In this document: positions 11,132 to 24,402 of the stretch, piece by piece
Numbering within the stretch: the first letter of the stretch is position 1
How the letters are laid out: each line of letters starts with the position of its first letter
NCBI GenBank assembly: GCA_032622095.1
Contig: CP136064.1
Coordinates: forward strand, 109,294,004-109,358,003
DNA length: 64,000 nt
Reading direction: 5' to 3'
DNA from: Siphonodentalium dalli
Lineage: Eukaryota > Mollusca > Scaphopoda > Gadilida > Siphonodentaliidae
Position numbers and translations under genes: made by a program
The notes under the pieces: generated by a model
The model's input: only the letters and a program-made list of their open reading frames with translations
The model's database searches: none
What the model was told of the DNA's origin: nothing

Positions 11132-12595
11132 CTGTAAGTATAAGGGCATGGCACTTAATTGTACACGAATGACACATAATTATGTGTAAGAAGAAGTAAT
11201 TTACTGGATGTTTGACTTCACGAATTCCCGCCACAAAAATATCGAGTAAATTTTTAACCCTTCCAAGATCAAATACCCATTAATGAACAGTTGGGATTTT
11301 TATTCCATCGACTGAACCTTCAAGAAATGAAATTACACTTTCAAGCAAATGAGTTCAACAGAAACTTAGAACTAATTATGTATTTTCTGGTAAAAGATAC
11401 TGTACTATGATTTGGTCTCTGAGATTTAGTAACAGATTATTTCTTGCCAAAGTGAATATTAAAAAAATTAAATAAACCAATGAGTATATCCGATTACAAT
11501 ACATGTGCATGGTTTAATCCGTTCTATACTGAATATACATTGATGAGTAATCACTTTGGAAATGTTCAGAAAATTAGTTCAACAAACGCCCATAGGAACT
11601 AAGTTTTATTAACTGAACATCCCTCCTGAATAGACTATTCAAATGCATACTTTTATAACTGAGGTGGGAGACTCAAGAAACGGTTAGCTTCAATTGGATT
11701 TAATTTTATTAAATATTTCTCCCATTAAAACAAATACTTTTCTGAATGTATAATCAAATACTGTTTTATTACATCTGATTACTTTGAGATGAATTAATGA
11801 ACACATTCTTATTTTATTTTGACATAGTGTTTAATAATAAGAAGGGACACAAAATATAGTCAACCTCAAAATGAAACTAACATACAAGTATATATGGGCC
11901 AGATTTGATCAAAACAGAAAACAAGCCCTATATATATTTAATATGTGTTTAATATAATTTGCAACTCTTCAACACGATTATATCTGGCATGGACGTTCTT
12001 GTGTCATTTGGTTGGACATAGAACATCAGTATTTTCAAAATACCGTGGAACACTACACAACCTCAAAATATACTGATGTTGCTAAAATGCAGAGCCAATT
12101 TTCAGAAAACTCAGCCAATTTAATTAAAGTGCCTGACCTGTTTGCTGTGTCTGTATATACATAGCTCAACCAAATATATAGCGAATGAGCAAAATGAACC
12201 TAATTTTGCAAGCTCACTGTCACCCTTTATCGAGGTTGTGAAATGTTGACGCAAAATCTCTTTAAAACAAATCTGTTCTCGCAGTATCCGAGATGAGTTG
12301 TTGAGATATAGCTTATTAACCTAATAGCTAGTCCGACGAAAATCCTATATGATTTTTCGGCGGCTTTTCAATGATACTGCCTAATAGCTTGCTGATATCT
12401 TGTGAAAATATATATGACATGAAAGTTTAAATTGGCAGGACTGATATCTTGCCGCCATTTTCGAGCAAATTATGACATACTTTCGCGGAGAAACTAGCCT
12501 CTGTAACATCTCTTTCCGTACAACTGTGTTGTCCCGGTGAAATTTGTCAGGTGGTTGTCGTCATCGTAATAGAATTGTTCCTTAGCAGATGCTAC
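11132..12595. repeat. non-coding; dispersed repeat R2, inverted copy
   Basis: About 11,590-11,695 is an inverted relative of 19,385-19,480 and 20,900-20,985: shared words include CATACTTTTATAACTGA and GTGGGAGA. Around 12,180-12,490 are words also found near 32,590-32,720 and 36,400-36,550 (for example ATTTTCGAGCAA). No gene is seen. Confidence 0.5.
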
Positions 12596-12752
12596 CTGTA
12601 TGGTTCGTATTGTATGCGTATGCCCAACACTCCTCCCCACGCGAACTGTTGTGCGACATTTCTCTTGACATTCTGCTTCTGTTGACACAGATTTCTGGTC
12701 GCTGACTCTCTCAAAACACATTTCTCGGCGAGCTCGAAATGGCACTCGCCAC
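12596..12752 (-). CDS. candidate internal exon, cysteine-containing
   Basis: On the minus strand, a pyrimidine-rich acceptor (TTTTGTCCTGCCTTCAG) precedes 12,752 and a donor (ATACAG|GTAGCA) follows 12,596, giving 157 bp. Two frames are open. One contains REMCFERVSDQKSVSTEAEC followed by QEKC, which resembles the first half of a PAN/Apple domain. The other begins GECHFELAEKCVLRESATR. The PAN-like exon at 8,350-8,109 needs a preceding exon ending with one spare base. Neither frame ends that way, so at least one more exon would be needed between them. Treat as a possible upstream part of that gene. Confidence 0.3.
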
Positions 12753-12784
12753 CTGAAGGCAGGACAAAACACTAATCTCAATAT

Positions 12785-13910
12785 AGCTCGGGTATTTATC
12801 TACAAGAAAACCATAGTCAGAAATGGTAACGCCACCATGATCATATTATTAGCCATAAATATAAATTATAATATAATTATAATATTAACTAGCTTTCAAA
12901 TTCCATGTGGGAAATTTGGATACTTCCATATATCAAGTTTTCCAGTTTTTCGTGTTATACTTACATTCTTCAATTAAGCTGTCTCGCTTTTTATTACACT
13001 AGCTGGTGGGCCCGACTTCGTCCAGGCTGTTTCCCATCTCCTTTCCGGCGAAATGCGCGATTTGACCTTGAATTGACTATTTTGAAAGTCAAGGTCAGGT
13101 CGGTGGTCATGATTTGACCCGTCCAAAACACTCCCCCGACAAAAGTATCCCTAGGTATAAAATTTCGTCGAAATCCGTTAATTTTTTAATTTAATTTGAG
13201 TTAATTCTGCCTCAGTTAATTTTTTAATTTAATTTAATTTGAGTTAATTCTGCCTTTTTAATCAAGAGAAATGATGGTACCCGTCCCGTGATGGTACCCG
13301 TCCCTAAAAGAAGTACGTTTGTGGGTACCAGTTTCAAGGTGAAGATCACCTCGGGCGGAAAAACGTACCCGATGAAAATCTCCCCCGTTCCTTGGAACCC
13401 CTAAGTACGAAGACAGACATAAGAATCACACAACACGCTCATGCCTGGATACAGACACACTCACGTCTGGCCCCAGACATAAGAATCACACTACACGCAT
13501 ACGCTCTTTATCAACGACACTGTGGATACGAACGCTCTTTAACTATCAACGCGATTAACCCCACAGTGCCAATGACGGTCATTTTGGTGACTGGGAGTGG
13601 AGAAGGGGTGCTCGGAGCTTCTCCAAAAGGTATCCAATTTCGTTGAAATCCGTCCGGTTTACCCGATTTGACCTTGAATTGACAATTTTGAAGGTCAAGG
13701 TCAGGTCGGGGTCACGATTTGACCCGTCCAAAACACTCCCCGGACAAAACTACCCCTAGGTATTAAATTTAGTCGAAATCCGTCCGTTTTACCCGATTTG
13801 ACCTTGATTTGACCGTTTTAAAGGTCAAGGTCAGGGTCACGATTTGACCGTCCAAAACACTCCCCGGACAAAAGTATCCCTAAGTATCAAATTTCGTCGA
13901 AATCCATCTT
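12785..13910 (+). mobile_element. modular CCCGACTTCGTCCGGG-type element, copy 1
   Basis: The left part (AACCATAGTCAGAAATGGTA to TTAACTAG, about 12,808-12,892) is present in reverse at 60,140-60,232. The head CTGGTGGGCCCGACTTCGTC starts near 13,001. After it come roughly 110-bp degenerate units with GATTTGACCTTGAATTGAC, AAGGTCAAGGTCAGGT, CCAAAACACTCCCC and TTCGTCGAAATCCGT, first at 13,050-13,190 and then three times from 13,620 to 13,910. Between them lies a short local repeat with ACATAAGAATCACAC. There is no protein-coding capacity. The family is widespread in this window. Confidence 0.75.
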
Positions 13911-16900
13911 TGATTACCACATGATCGCATGCTTTCCAAACGGTGTGGTTATTATCAATATCAGCACATGTGCTAATCTGTGTCGGACTATTTTATTGAG
14001 CATTCGGGGTAAGACTACAGCTTTTAAAGAGACCCATTTTTACTTTTACATCGACCTAATCCCCCATAATCCCCCATTGGACCAGTGGTTATTATATTTT
14101 CAAGCACAGAGTACACCGGTGGCGTTAATAAATAAACCTCACATAATTGTGGGATAAATTGGCGCAAGGATACAGACCGGATATGCCTCTTAACGCATAT
14201 TTAATTCAAATTACGCAAATTAAAATTTACATGGAGGTGATACATTTATTCGACTTTTTTTTATAAAACAACAGTTTTTTTTTTTTTAATAAATACTTTA
14301 ACATCATATTCCTACTGTGTGTTGTGCATTGGGAACATCGAATTTGAATACAACGGGGAAAATGACCACATGACTGGTAATGTAACTTGAAGTAGTCCGA
14401 CAGATGTGGTTCCTATTCGTATGAGAGGCAATTTTTGGCTAAGGAAAACGACCAGCAATTGAGTTTGGACAAAACACCAACCATTCGTGAGTGTTGACAA
14501 CTTGATTGATTGATTGATTGATTGCAGGTTTGCAACAAACAGACATGAGGATCACAACAACAATGCCAGCAGACAGTTTAAATAGAAATGTTCATTGGCC
14601 AAGCATTCGTATCTACTAAATATGAGGTAAAGTAGATTATTTTAATGTACTTTTAATTCCGCAAAGTACAAAGTGAGACATTTGTTACCGAATTTCGCGT
14701 ATTAGACTGGTGCTTGTCCTGATTGAACCAGCCGTCGATCGAGTCGTATAATACTTGACTCGTTTTTTTCTCGAAAATGCTTCTAGGAGGGCTAGAGTGC
14801 CAGGGGCATACGCAACAAACAATGCATGTGCATCATTGCTTGTCATATGAGCAGCCAGATGTCATAAATCCGTTAAGTTAGTTTACAATTGACATTTACC
14901 CGAAATTAACCTCCACATCAAGACCACATAATTATCTGGAAAGAATCAATCGTCCAGCCCAGATTACCATACGCCCCAATCTCCATTGATCACATAATGT
15001 ATGACAAATATAATAGGTCCAAACAATCAAACTAAAACTGAAGTTATTCTGATATGTGAATCACCTGGATTTTTTCCTTCTATTGTTCTAGCAGAAATGA
15101 AAACAACACGACCCACTGTAGGGTGCATCATGCAGGGGCACAACTTCCGATAGCACATTTCTTCAAGAATTTAGTTTTCGAGCCAGGTATTCTGTTTACC
15201 GCCGCGTGCAATTAAAGTCGGTTAATTTTCCCATACTCCACGCAGCGCCTCTCCGTTATCACTGCCGGAAGAATGGTACTTTGTGGACCGATACATCTAT
15301 TTTTACCTATCGTCGGAACTATATTTAGTCACCTATTATCTTATTTTGACCACCAAAAGTTTGCAATACTGGTAATTCTTTCGGTATTGATAAGAACAAT
15401 ATGAACTGAGCCAGACATAGACAATTATAATCCTAAACATAAGAACTAAGATCAATGTCATAAATAATTACCAAATGTCATATATTTTGATAAACTCTGA
15501 ACGTCGAATGTGAATATTACGCACGAGTAGCGACCTTATTTGATTATGTCTTTATAGTACGGCACGTTTCCAGGTTTCGCGTCTCATTGGCAACTAACCA
15601 CATCGCTGTGTTATGTTGCACGGACTTTGTTTTGAAATAGAACATATAGCTGGACTATACCTGTGTTGAAATAGTACATATAACTGGACTACTTGTGTTG
15701 AAACAGAACATAGCTGGACTATTGGATAATACATTGCCTTCAACAATTCAGTGGCAACAAACGATTAAACGACCGTATTCTTCATGGTATGGAATGACAC
15801 ACTTAGATAGAGGTTGACACACAGAATTCACCAAGGTGAGATCTATACATAAAATAAGTCACAATCGACCGACCCGTCAGATCACACAGGGTGCCGATTG
15901 CAAAATGATATTTATTGCGCTACAATGGAGCATCAGGGGCATTACTAACCCATTCCCCCGAAATTTGATGTAAAAATAAAGGATTCTGTTCACTTTTATT
16001 AGTAATCACAGCAACCAAACCCATTGATGCAACATGTTAAGTCAGTTAAGAGTATAATTCATGGTGGATTGTGATAGAAATACAAAATGTGAAATTTATA
16101 GAGGGGTTTTAACCCCAAATCCAACAAACACAAAGTCCATATTTAAGAACAAATATGGGTATGTGTACTGAACACTGTCTGTGAAGAATGCTGAACAATT
16201 ACAATTATTAACGTGATATCGAAGTCACCTGTACACAGTATACGATTGATATTCACTCTATCTTCTTCGCCTGGATCTGAATAAAAACAATCCTAATCTC
16301 ATATTCGTAATATCTCGTGATTGACGTGCCATATACCGTACCATGCATATGCTACACAAACTAACAACGTGTGACTCATATGCTAGTATAAATGTCTAGC
16401 GAGCATGGCATTGGAAAACGCCTTCTCATGAACACAAGTGAATGAAATTATAATTGCTGGTCGCATAACCGTCTTTGCCACAGTCGCACAATCGGAGTTA
16501 TCAACTTAGTGCGATTGTACCCCTCCCAGGTATGGCTATCAAGTGATCGATCACAAAACTGGGGTGAGAATTATAAAATTACCCAATGTCTTATGGCTAC
16601 GTTAATTTTTAGTTTCTAATCAATATATATTTTCTCAAAACTAAAGAGGAATTTCATACAATGTTGGTGGAAAACCAAAATAGCCGCTCTATTTATGTCA
16701 AGGATTATGTATTGTTGCACTAACCATCCAGTATTGAACTATGTACAGATTATCGAATGGAAGATCGCTGTATACCTAAAATAGAACTATTTCTTCCATC
16801 TGAGGTTGGACGTTGAATCGTTTGATTGCCACTGAATCGCGAAATCGGTCCCTGAATCGTCTGAACGATTGTGCCGCGTGCAATAACTTAAGTAAGTCGA

Positions 16901-18832
16901 CAAAATCATGTGACTTATTTCCACTAAAACAAGATACAATTTGTCGTATTTTGTATAAATTCTAGCACATTGTAAACTATAGTTAATCTATAGCTTTAAA
17001 ATATAAAAGACTATACCATTGACAAAAGAGTGTGGGATTTCCATGGTTACTCATGATAGTTAAAGTGCAAGTTAAGATAACAAACAAGGGAAAATCTCAA
17101 ACATTGAACATTCAAGGACTATTTGTAGGATGATCTAATGCAGCTCATATCTTGACTGTGACATTTGACAATTTTAATAAACATTTGTTAGCACAAGTAG
17201 CAATATTGGCTGTGGAAATGTAAAAATGTACATTTGTGGCATGTGAAAATCAAGTTAGAAACGTGCAATATGATGCTAACCTGCCGTAAAAGGCATTTTA
17301 CAGGGTGTTATCGAAAGTTTACCGGGAGTTCAATACAAATAATAAAAAAAATACCTGGCGTTCAATGATTTTTTGTCATATTTTACCGGGAGTTCAATTC
17401 TGTTGGAGCACCACGCTTTGAAATCGGGCTCGTATGTCGAGAAAACACAGGAAACAGGGGAAATCGCTAAGCTTGGCTTTCCATGGGATATTAAGGCATC
17501 CAAAACATGCCTTTGTTATAAAATAAGACATCGTATAGTTTGAAATATGTGCTTTTGATCGCAAACGTGACGTGTTTTTAGCACGAAAATCGGAGGTTTA
17601 ACCTTGATTTACGAAAGAACTAGACACGCCACTGAAACGAAATGTAGCGGAACATACCCCTCATCGAGGCAGACTGGCACCGGGGCTGGGATTTTTACAC
17701 AATCGGGGGAAAGACGAAAATATAGGTACCGTAGTCAGTCTGACGCGAGCGACTTTTATTTATGACTGAATACCGCAAACCTGCGTTCACTTCCGTCCAC
17801 ACACAGTGAAAATGAACGAGTACAAGTTAGGACAATATTCAGAGGTTATCGTAGGTAGCACCATGCATGGGGCGACTATCGGCCCTTATACCCCAATGCA
17901 AAATAGACCCGATTTTCCCAATTTTAATGTTCCAATTCCCAATCACAAACACCATGCATATTATGCAAAAACACAAACCCACACATCATCACTATCACGA
18001 AGGAGGCAAGTCTAAACCAGAATAAAACGAAAGCCATCAATAAATTGCTATGTCATTAGGTTTATGGCCACTGGCCCATCCCCCCCCAACTGTCCCTCGA
18101 CAAACAGAAGACACAATTTGTCGAATTGATACAAGATTTAAAGATCAGTTTGAAGTTGTACCCTCAGCGTTACCCGATTTGATTAGGGTGAAAGGCTGAC
18201 CCCTGGCTAATGAATAAACCCTGGGCAGGAATCAATTGACCAAAATTCACGGGAAACGAGGAAGCATGCATAATTATGTATGATTTCGATGGCAAATCAA
18301 TTGACGATCAACAGCTATTATTGCAGATGGACCCACAGTGTCTTTGAAAGTTACTTTTGCAGATATGAGTAGTAAATTTATCTGGCCGTTATTTTGCAGG
18401 CAGTGGGCAGCGTGCATATAAATTACACTGTCATCTCTCCATTGTCTTCAAAATTACGTCTGTAGTATTTTGAACAAAACAATTAAGACAGAAAAATTGT
18501 CGATTTTACACTTTAAAAAAAAAATCAGCATCATTCATCAATCACAGCATTGAATATGTGTATCATTAGCTTATCATTAGAAACATTATCACAAGTTATG
18601 ATTATGACATCAGCAAGCGGGTAATAGTTCGAAGACTATAGGCCAGGCTTAGGTCCGCTCTCCTGGCATTGGTCAAACCTACTCTCTGACACGTGATGGC
18701 ACTTCATCCAATCAAAAGACAGTATGACCATGTGTGAAATCAATGTATATATATACTGGTATAGCAAAAATATCGATAGTTCACCCCAAGGCAATCAATG
18801 TATTTATAAATCTGTTGATTTTGGTAAACCAA
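13911..18832. other. long gene-poor stretch
   Basis: About 4.9 kb without a supportable gene. Simple sequence: (TTGA)n at 14,501-14,524. Three imperfect units of about 32 bp with GAACATA and AGCTGGACTA lie at 15,636-15,724. ACCGGGAGTTCAAT occurs twice, at 17,319 and 17,382. Open frames at 13,921, 14,312 and 17,806 have no domain or convincing splice context. The stretch lies between the SLCO 3' end and the candidate exons near 12 kb, so it may be intergenic or intronic. Confidence 0.45.
15636..15724. repeat. short tandem repeat, about 32-bp unit x3
   Basis: TTGAAATAGAACATATAGCT-type units with the shared word GGACTA are repeated three times with small changes. Confidence 0.7.
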
Positions 18833-18881
18833 TTAATACCTAGATATTACTGCGATCAGAGGGTCCCCATATCATCAAGAT

Positions 18882-18915
<34 letters not shown>

Positions 18916-19314
18916 CCTTTCTTCAAAATACGCTTTAGTTATCATAATCGATTAATTGCAACAAAACAATGCTAACCACTGTGAATTATGGTATCAAATT
19001 TCCCAAAATGTGTTATTTATCAACATTTTGTTCAACGAAATATCGCCGTATTATCACTTGAGTATTCACGAAATTTGGCCGTATTACCACTTGTTTTTAC
19101 AGTTATCCATCTTCATCCGCAATTTTGACCGAGACCACCCGTTTGATGGCGTGTTTATGGGCCACATACAATTGAAATAACAAACTTCAAAAGTCGATAT
19201 CTGATCACTCTGAGCGTTGATGGGTAGGTTCCTCGACTCGAATAAAATATTGTTTTCCCCCGAAGCCAAAGACATAGTACTTTAGGGGTGTTTAATCGAA
19301 TTGAGTACCTTTAA
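18833..19314. mobile_element. MITE family 2, long subtype with (CAA)n expansion
   Basis: TTAA at 18,833-18,836 and 19,311-19,314. The right end GAATTGAGTACCT matches the family. The interior is the inverse of 10,394-10,814. A (CAA)n tract at 18,882-18,917 replaces a short CAACAACAA seen in the other copy, a local microsatellite expansion. Open frames at 18,734-19,275 are repeat-derived. Confidence 0.78.
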
Positions 19315-19339
19315 TTATCTAACTATTTATCTAACTAAA

Positions 19340-19840
19340 TGCCATTACATTCACCTTACATGTATGTGCTGGGAAGACCTTCTGTTCATTTATCCCCTGT
19401 CTGTACTGAATTGATTCTCCCATTCAGTTATAAAAGTATACATTGGAATGGTTTAGTATTCATCTGGAGGGGGAGTTCAGGAAAATTTAGCAGACGACAG
19501 TCAGATAAAAAATAATAAAAGTGCAGATGGATTCATTCCCATTGGATGGAAATGTTCAGATAATAAGTTGAACTTATTATCTAAACATTTCCGAAGGGAA
19601 CTACTCGTCAATGAGTATTTAGTATAGACAAGGTTAAATAACTGCATGAGACTGTTATATATATGACCATAAGCGGGTGAATACTTCCATACACTCGTCG
19701 GGTACACCTTAGATGATACAACAGAATTGTGTTAACTCCTATTTTGAAATTGAATGAACGATAGGTCAAAATGTTGGGAACTGCGAAAAAATTATTCAAA
19801 AAGTAAGATAAATTCAATACGCCATGTAACTAACTCGCGG
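19340..19840. repeat. dispersed repeat R2 with a 45-bp hairpin
   Basis: Shares TTATAAAAGTATACATTGGA and ATGGTTTA with 20,935-20,965, and inverted with about 11,600-11,690. At 19,548-19,592 GGAAATGTTCAGATAATAAG pairs with its complement around a central G at 19,570, with one mismatch. Confidence 0.7.
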
Positions 19841-19862
19841 CCATATTCGATCCACCAGGCCC

Positions 19863-19998
19863 GGTTCCATTGTTTTAGTGGTACAGGTACAAGTTCTGGA
19901 GTAGCAGTTCGATATATCGAGTTTTGATTTATTCATGAATTCCATATATGGAAATGCTACTCCAGAACTTTGACGTGTAGCACTAAAACCACGGAACT
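19863..19998. repeat. imperfect foldback, 136 bp
   Basis: Arms share GTTCTGGAGTAGCA, GTTTTAGTG and GTTCC(A/G)TGG-type words in inverted order, around an AT-rich centre with TATTCATGAATTC. It lies about 280 bp downstream of the SLCO stop codon. Confidence 0.65.
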
Positions 19999-20160
19999 GG
20001 GGCTGGATGAATCCATGAAACCACGGAACGGAGCTAGATGAATCCAATACGGCCGCGACTCAGTGATCTCGCTTATTTCAAGTCAGAAAATATTTTACAA
20101 TTGAGATGAACAAATAAAACAACAAATATGAATGAAATTTTTACTGCCGGGAATTTTTTT

Positions 20161-20166
20161 TTTATT
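20161..20166 (-). terminator. polyadenylation signal of the SLCO gene
   Basis: TTTATT on the plus strand is AATAAA on the minus strand. It lies 116 bases after the SLCO stop codon and is preceded by an ordinary 3' UTR-like stretch, so it is the likely cleavage signal. Confidence 0.55.
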
Positions 20167-20281
20167 GGAGCCATCTCACACTGCTTCGCATGCAGGGACT
20201 TGGTGACCTGGTGATGTCTCAGACAGACAGCCCTATATATCTTCAGTAATTTTTCAACAGTTTGATATTTCATTTTGGGGA

Positions 20282-20595
20282 TTAGTCCTGACATATCCCG
20301 TTCATAGTTTCTTTTTCATTATTCTCAATCTCTGTTTCACGTTTTCCCATTTCTTGAATGTCGTCAGTCTCTTGTGAATGTATTTTATATGTGCCGCGGC
20401 GAGAAGCGAGAAATACTGAACACACGATAAGAAAACCGGCGAGTAAACGAAGGATCACAGCAATAACGTGGAAGTTAACCCTAAATTCCTCAATGTCGTA
20501 AAGTTTACAAGCCCCTTTTCCCGAGCAAGAACTGCCCCATATTAAACATAGTTTATCAATAACAGCACCGTATATAATGGGACCTGGAATCCAAC
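20282..20595 (-). CDS. SLCO/OATP exon: last helix, C-terminal tail and stop
   Basis: Acceptor TTATTTTCAG before 20,595; enters with two bases; 103 codons, then TAA at 20,284-20,282. The peptide begins GWIPGPIIYGAVIDKLCLIW, the strongly conserved OATP stretch (IPGP, then a D-x3-C-x2-W word). It continues with C-x3-GACKLYD, then a terminal helix around FHVIAVILRLLAGFLIVCSV. A tail rich in Glu and Lys follows and ends GICQD. The final residues do not match the common PDZ-ligand type seen in some mammalian members. Confidence 0.92.
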
Positions 20596-21776
20596 CTGAA
20601 AATAAGAAGAATCATAATTATGTGTAATTATTTTTGTAACTTTTTGGTCATATATAGTCAGATTCCTTATGTCATTTTGCAACTTGTTGTTCGTCTGAAA
20701 ACGGATTATGTATGCCTAGTAGGCCTATTTTCAGGATGTACTTGTTTACATTCTTGACTTTATGCGGGTTAGACTAATCAGGATCAACATGATTTAGAGA
20801 GTGTTTCGTATTTACAGACACTGATAAAAGGAGCCATTTGGCATGCATATGACGATCGGGGCTATTCGACAGTACTTGCAACTACTACCAGTATGAACAT
20901 TAACCGTTTCTATACTAATGGACTCTCCCACTCACTTATAAAAGTATACATTGGAATGGTTTATTATTCATTTGGAGGGTGTTCAGGTAATGACAGCAGA
21001 CGATATAGACAGAACCATATAGCTAATACAAGAGCAGGATGATTCATATTCATTTGCGTGAAACGGTCGTTTATTGAACTTATCTTCTGAACATTTCCTA
21101 ATGGAACTATGAGTATTTAGTATATAACAGGTTAACTAATTTTGTTTTAATTTGGATGTGATCAGTTTATTCTCGTTGGCCACAGTTGCGATCACAACTT
21201 ATCATTGAGCCCTATCACGAAACAGACATGAAATAGCAATCAGAGTTTAGCTGAAATACGGACTCCTAAATTTGGCGTCACTGTATATAACCATGGCAGT
21301 AATGTTATTGATACTGATACTGATATGATATATATAATATATAACAGAGCCTAGAGTGCCGAAACAACATAGTATGTGCATGGTATATATAATATGATAT
21401 ATAGGTATATATCATATGATATAGGGACATTAGGGTCATGTTTTAATGGAGTGGCGACCCAATGATTTTGCACCCACCCACTCACCGGACTTACAAGACA
21501 CGTGTTTTGAAGGATTCGTGATTATTTTGTTCAATTAAGCACGCAGAGACTTGTATATAATATCATGACACACTTTAATTCCGCCATACGAAAATCACTG
21601 GGCATAGGAACTGTTACATCAGAAGTCGTTCTATCGCCGGTGTCAAGTTGTGTTGGTTCAGGAATTATTTTTGTACGGTTCCTTATGATTGAAAATAATC
21701 ATTTTCGGGACAAAATAACGCACAGTAATAGATATCTTAAATACATTATAAACATTCCCGAACGAACAGAAGCTTC
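20596..21776 (-). other. SLCO intron (left part): dispersed repeat R2 copy 3
   Basis: About 20,900-21,140 repeats the R2 words seen at 19,390-19,620 in the same orientation (GGACTCTCCCACTCACTTAT, AAGTATACATTGGAATGGTT, TGAACATTTCC). TA-rich simple sequence lies at 21,320-21,425. No coding sequence is seen. Confidence 0.6.
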
Positions 21777-23132
21777 GTGGATACACACATGCATGTAATG
21801 TCTGTATGTAAAATACATGTATTTTACATGGCCACACCAATAATTGACCAAATTAATCACCTGCGCGCGAGAGGTCAATTTCACCAGTGAGTAGTTATAA
21901 GCCATTATCAAACAAACTGCCAACAAGAAATTTCAGGCCAGTCATAAACATGTCTTCTTTCATGGATGCCGAAATGAGTAATTCTTGTCTGATATATGTT
22001 GCTGTTTTTCACGAGTTATAATTCATTTCGAAAAGTGGATTAGAGCGGGTCGATTTTATACTTGATTTGTTTCTGTCATTTCTTGGAAACAGGGTCATCC
22101 AAAACAAAAATAAAATATGCAGAATTCTTTTATAGGATGATACCGGCTTGTTGAGATTTCTCTGATAATTTGAGAGCGAGCTCATGTGATAACATTAATT
22201 CAATTGGGATTGTAAATATTCATTATAGCGCCAAAAAATAATGCAGGTACAGCGTTGAAATTAAAAAGAGTGACACCCCCTCATTTATATACATGTTTCT
22301 CAAGCCAAAGGTTGAACAAGCTCCTAACTGTCACAAGCTTGAATTATAACATTTTCTACCATAATCCATGATTGGGGGAGGGGTTGGTTCTCGAAAGCTT
22401 CCAATAACTAAGGGAGTTAATTGAATTTATCAGCCGGGATTATCTGGGCAAGAATTACAATATAATGTTTTACTTAAATATTCCATAGTTGTAAATTTTG
22501 CGTATACATGTATACCTGTATAACACAAGAGAGGAAAGGTGACGTAGTTGGAAACTCGTAGCTAGGCAACCCTTTCGCCGAATGAAGACAAACAGCAACA
22601 CCATGCATTCAAATTTAAAGCGGTATAATATGTTCATAATTATACGAATAGCATAATTTGCTGCATATTAGATTAATCACTCGTAGAAAACAGACACGAC
22701 AGACATGACTACGATATTTATAAAGCAGGGTGTCAGGACTCAGGGTGCTGCATGCACACCCCCGTCAGGAAATATGCAATGGTGAATTCGGTAGCTTCTG
22801 GGATAATATAGCTCCCCGTGCATGTTGGGGGTCATAGCCCCCTGCGTTGGGGAAGAGGCCATCACTGGTATTAACATCAATAGAAGGCTGACAATGATTT
22901 AAACAGAACGTCGACCATTTGAGTTATCGCGCGCGAACAATTATTTTAAGCGGCCTGACGACTTTGTCCCAGTCAACGGCTCTTCAGCGGTTCCGAGTTT
23001 AACTCACTGTGGTCAAACACAGTCGCAATGATTGGGTTGTCAGCGGACACATATTACACGGTGTGTATGATCCATGTAAAACGCCAAATACACGATATTT
23101 ACAGAGATTACATGCATGTGTGTATCCACCCT
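21777..23132 (+). mobile_element. TIR element, tandem unit 1 (about 1.36 kb)
   Basis: Left end GTGGATACACACATGCATGT; right end is its inverse followed by CCACCCT at 23,132. A second inner palindrome (TAAAATACATGTATTTTA) lies at 21,809-21,826. The unit is repeated head-to-tail at 23,134-24,402 with moderate divergence, including CAGGTACAGCG, ATAATCCATGATTGGGGGA, TGTCAGCGGACACATATTAC and GACGACTT words. No open frame encodes a recognisable transposase. It lies in the SLCO intron. Confidence 0.75.
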
Positions 23133-23159
23133 TAGGGTGGATACACACATGCATGTAAT
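23107..23159. repeat. perfect 53-bp palindrome at the tandem junction
   Basis: The right TIR of unit 1 and the left TIR of unit 2 abut with one central T at 23,133. Twenty-six bases on each side are exact complements (ATTACATGCATGTGTGTATC then CACCCT). Confidence 0.9.
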
Positions 23160-24402
23160 TTCTGTATGTAAAATACATGTATTTTACATGGTAACACCAA
23201 TCATTGATAGCATTAATCGCCTGCGCGCGATCGGTCCATTTCAACGGGCGAGACCAGTGAGTTGTTATAAGCCATTATCAAACTAACTGCTTTTAGGCTA
23301 GTCATCAACATGTCTTCTTTCATGGATGCCGAAATGAATAAATCCTGTCTGATCTATGTTGCTGTTTTTCACGAGTTTTAATTCATTGCGAAAAGTGGAT
23401 TTGACTCCGTCGATTTTATACTTGATTTGTTTCTCGTCATTTCTTGGAAATAGGGTCATCAAAAAAAAAAAAAAAATATGCATAATTTGAAGGTGATTCA
23501 ATTGGGATCTCCATGCAAATATCTATTACAGCGCCAAAAAATTAATGCAGGTACAGCGATGAAATTAAAAATAGTGACACCCCCCATTTTTCACCCAGCA
23601 TTTACAAAACAGTATTATAACATTTTCAACCATAATCCATGATTGGGGGAAGGGGTTGGTTCTCGACAGATTCGAGTAGTTAAAAGTGAGTTAGTTGAAT
23701 CTATGAGCCGGGATTATCTGGACAAAACTTTACAATATAATGTTTTACTTAAATATTCCATAGTTGTAAATGTTGAGTATACATGTATGACACAAGATAG
23801 GAAAGGTGATGTAGTTGTGAACTCGCAGCTAGACTGCCCTTTTCTCGAATGAATACACACAGCAACACAACATTCTGTACCTTCAAAGTTAAAACTGTAA
23901 TAATATGTTCATAATTATACGAATAGCATAAATTGCTGCATATTATAGATTAATCACTCATAGCGAATAGACACGACAGACATGTCAACTACAATATTTA
24001 TAAATCAGGAGTGAATTCAGAGGGAGTCAGGACTCAGGGTGCTACATGTCACCCCCCCCCCCCCCCCCCCCACCCGTCGAGGAAATATGCAATGTTCAGT
24101 CCGGTAGCTTCCTGTATAATATAACCCCCATGTTGGGGATCATAGCATCTGCGTTGGGGAAATCCCGAGGCCATCGCTGGAAAAAAGATCAAGAGAAGGC
24201 TAACAATGATTTGAACAGAACGCCCACCATTTGGGTTATCTCGCGAATAATTATTTTAAGTGGCCTGACGACTTCGTCCGAGTCAACGGCTATCTCAATG
24301 ATTGGGTTGTCAGCGGACACATATTACACGGTGTGTATGATCCATGTAAAACGCCAAATACACGATATTTACAGAGATTACATGCATGTGTGTATCCACC
24401 CT
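23134..24402 (+). mobile_element. TIR element, tandem unit 2 (about 1.27 kb)
   Basis: Starts AGGGTGGATACACACATGCA and ends CATGTGTGTATCCACCCT. It has the same order of internal words as unit 1. Differences include the loss of about 100 bp, an extended C-tract at 24,051-24,070 and a changed segment near 24,270. Open frames at 23,643 and 24,046 are not conserved between units. Confidence 0.75.

Noticed and set aside
14312-14500. Possible minus-strand exon with acceptor CCTTAG
   Set aside because: Several frames compete and none shows a domain or a sensible phase with the neighbouring candidates.
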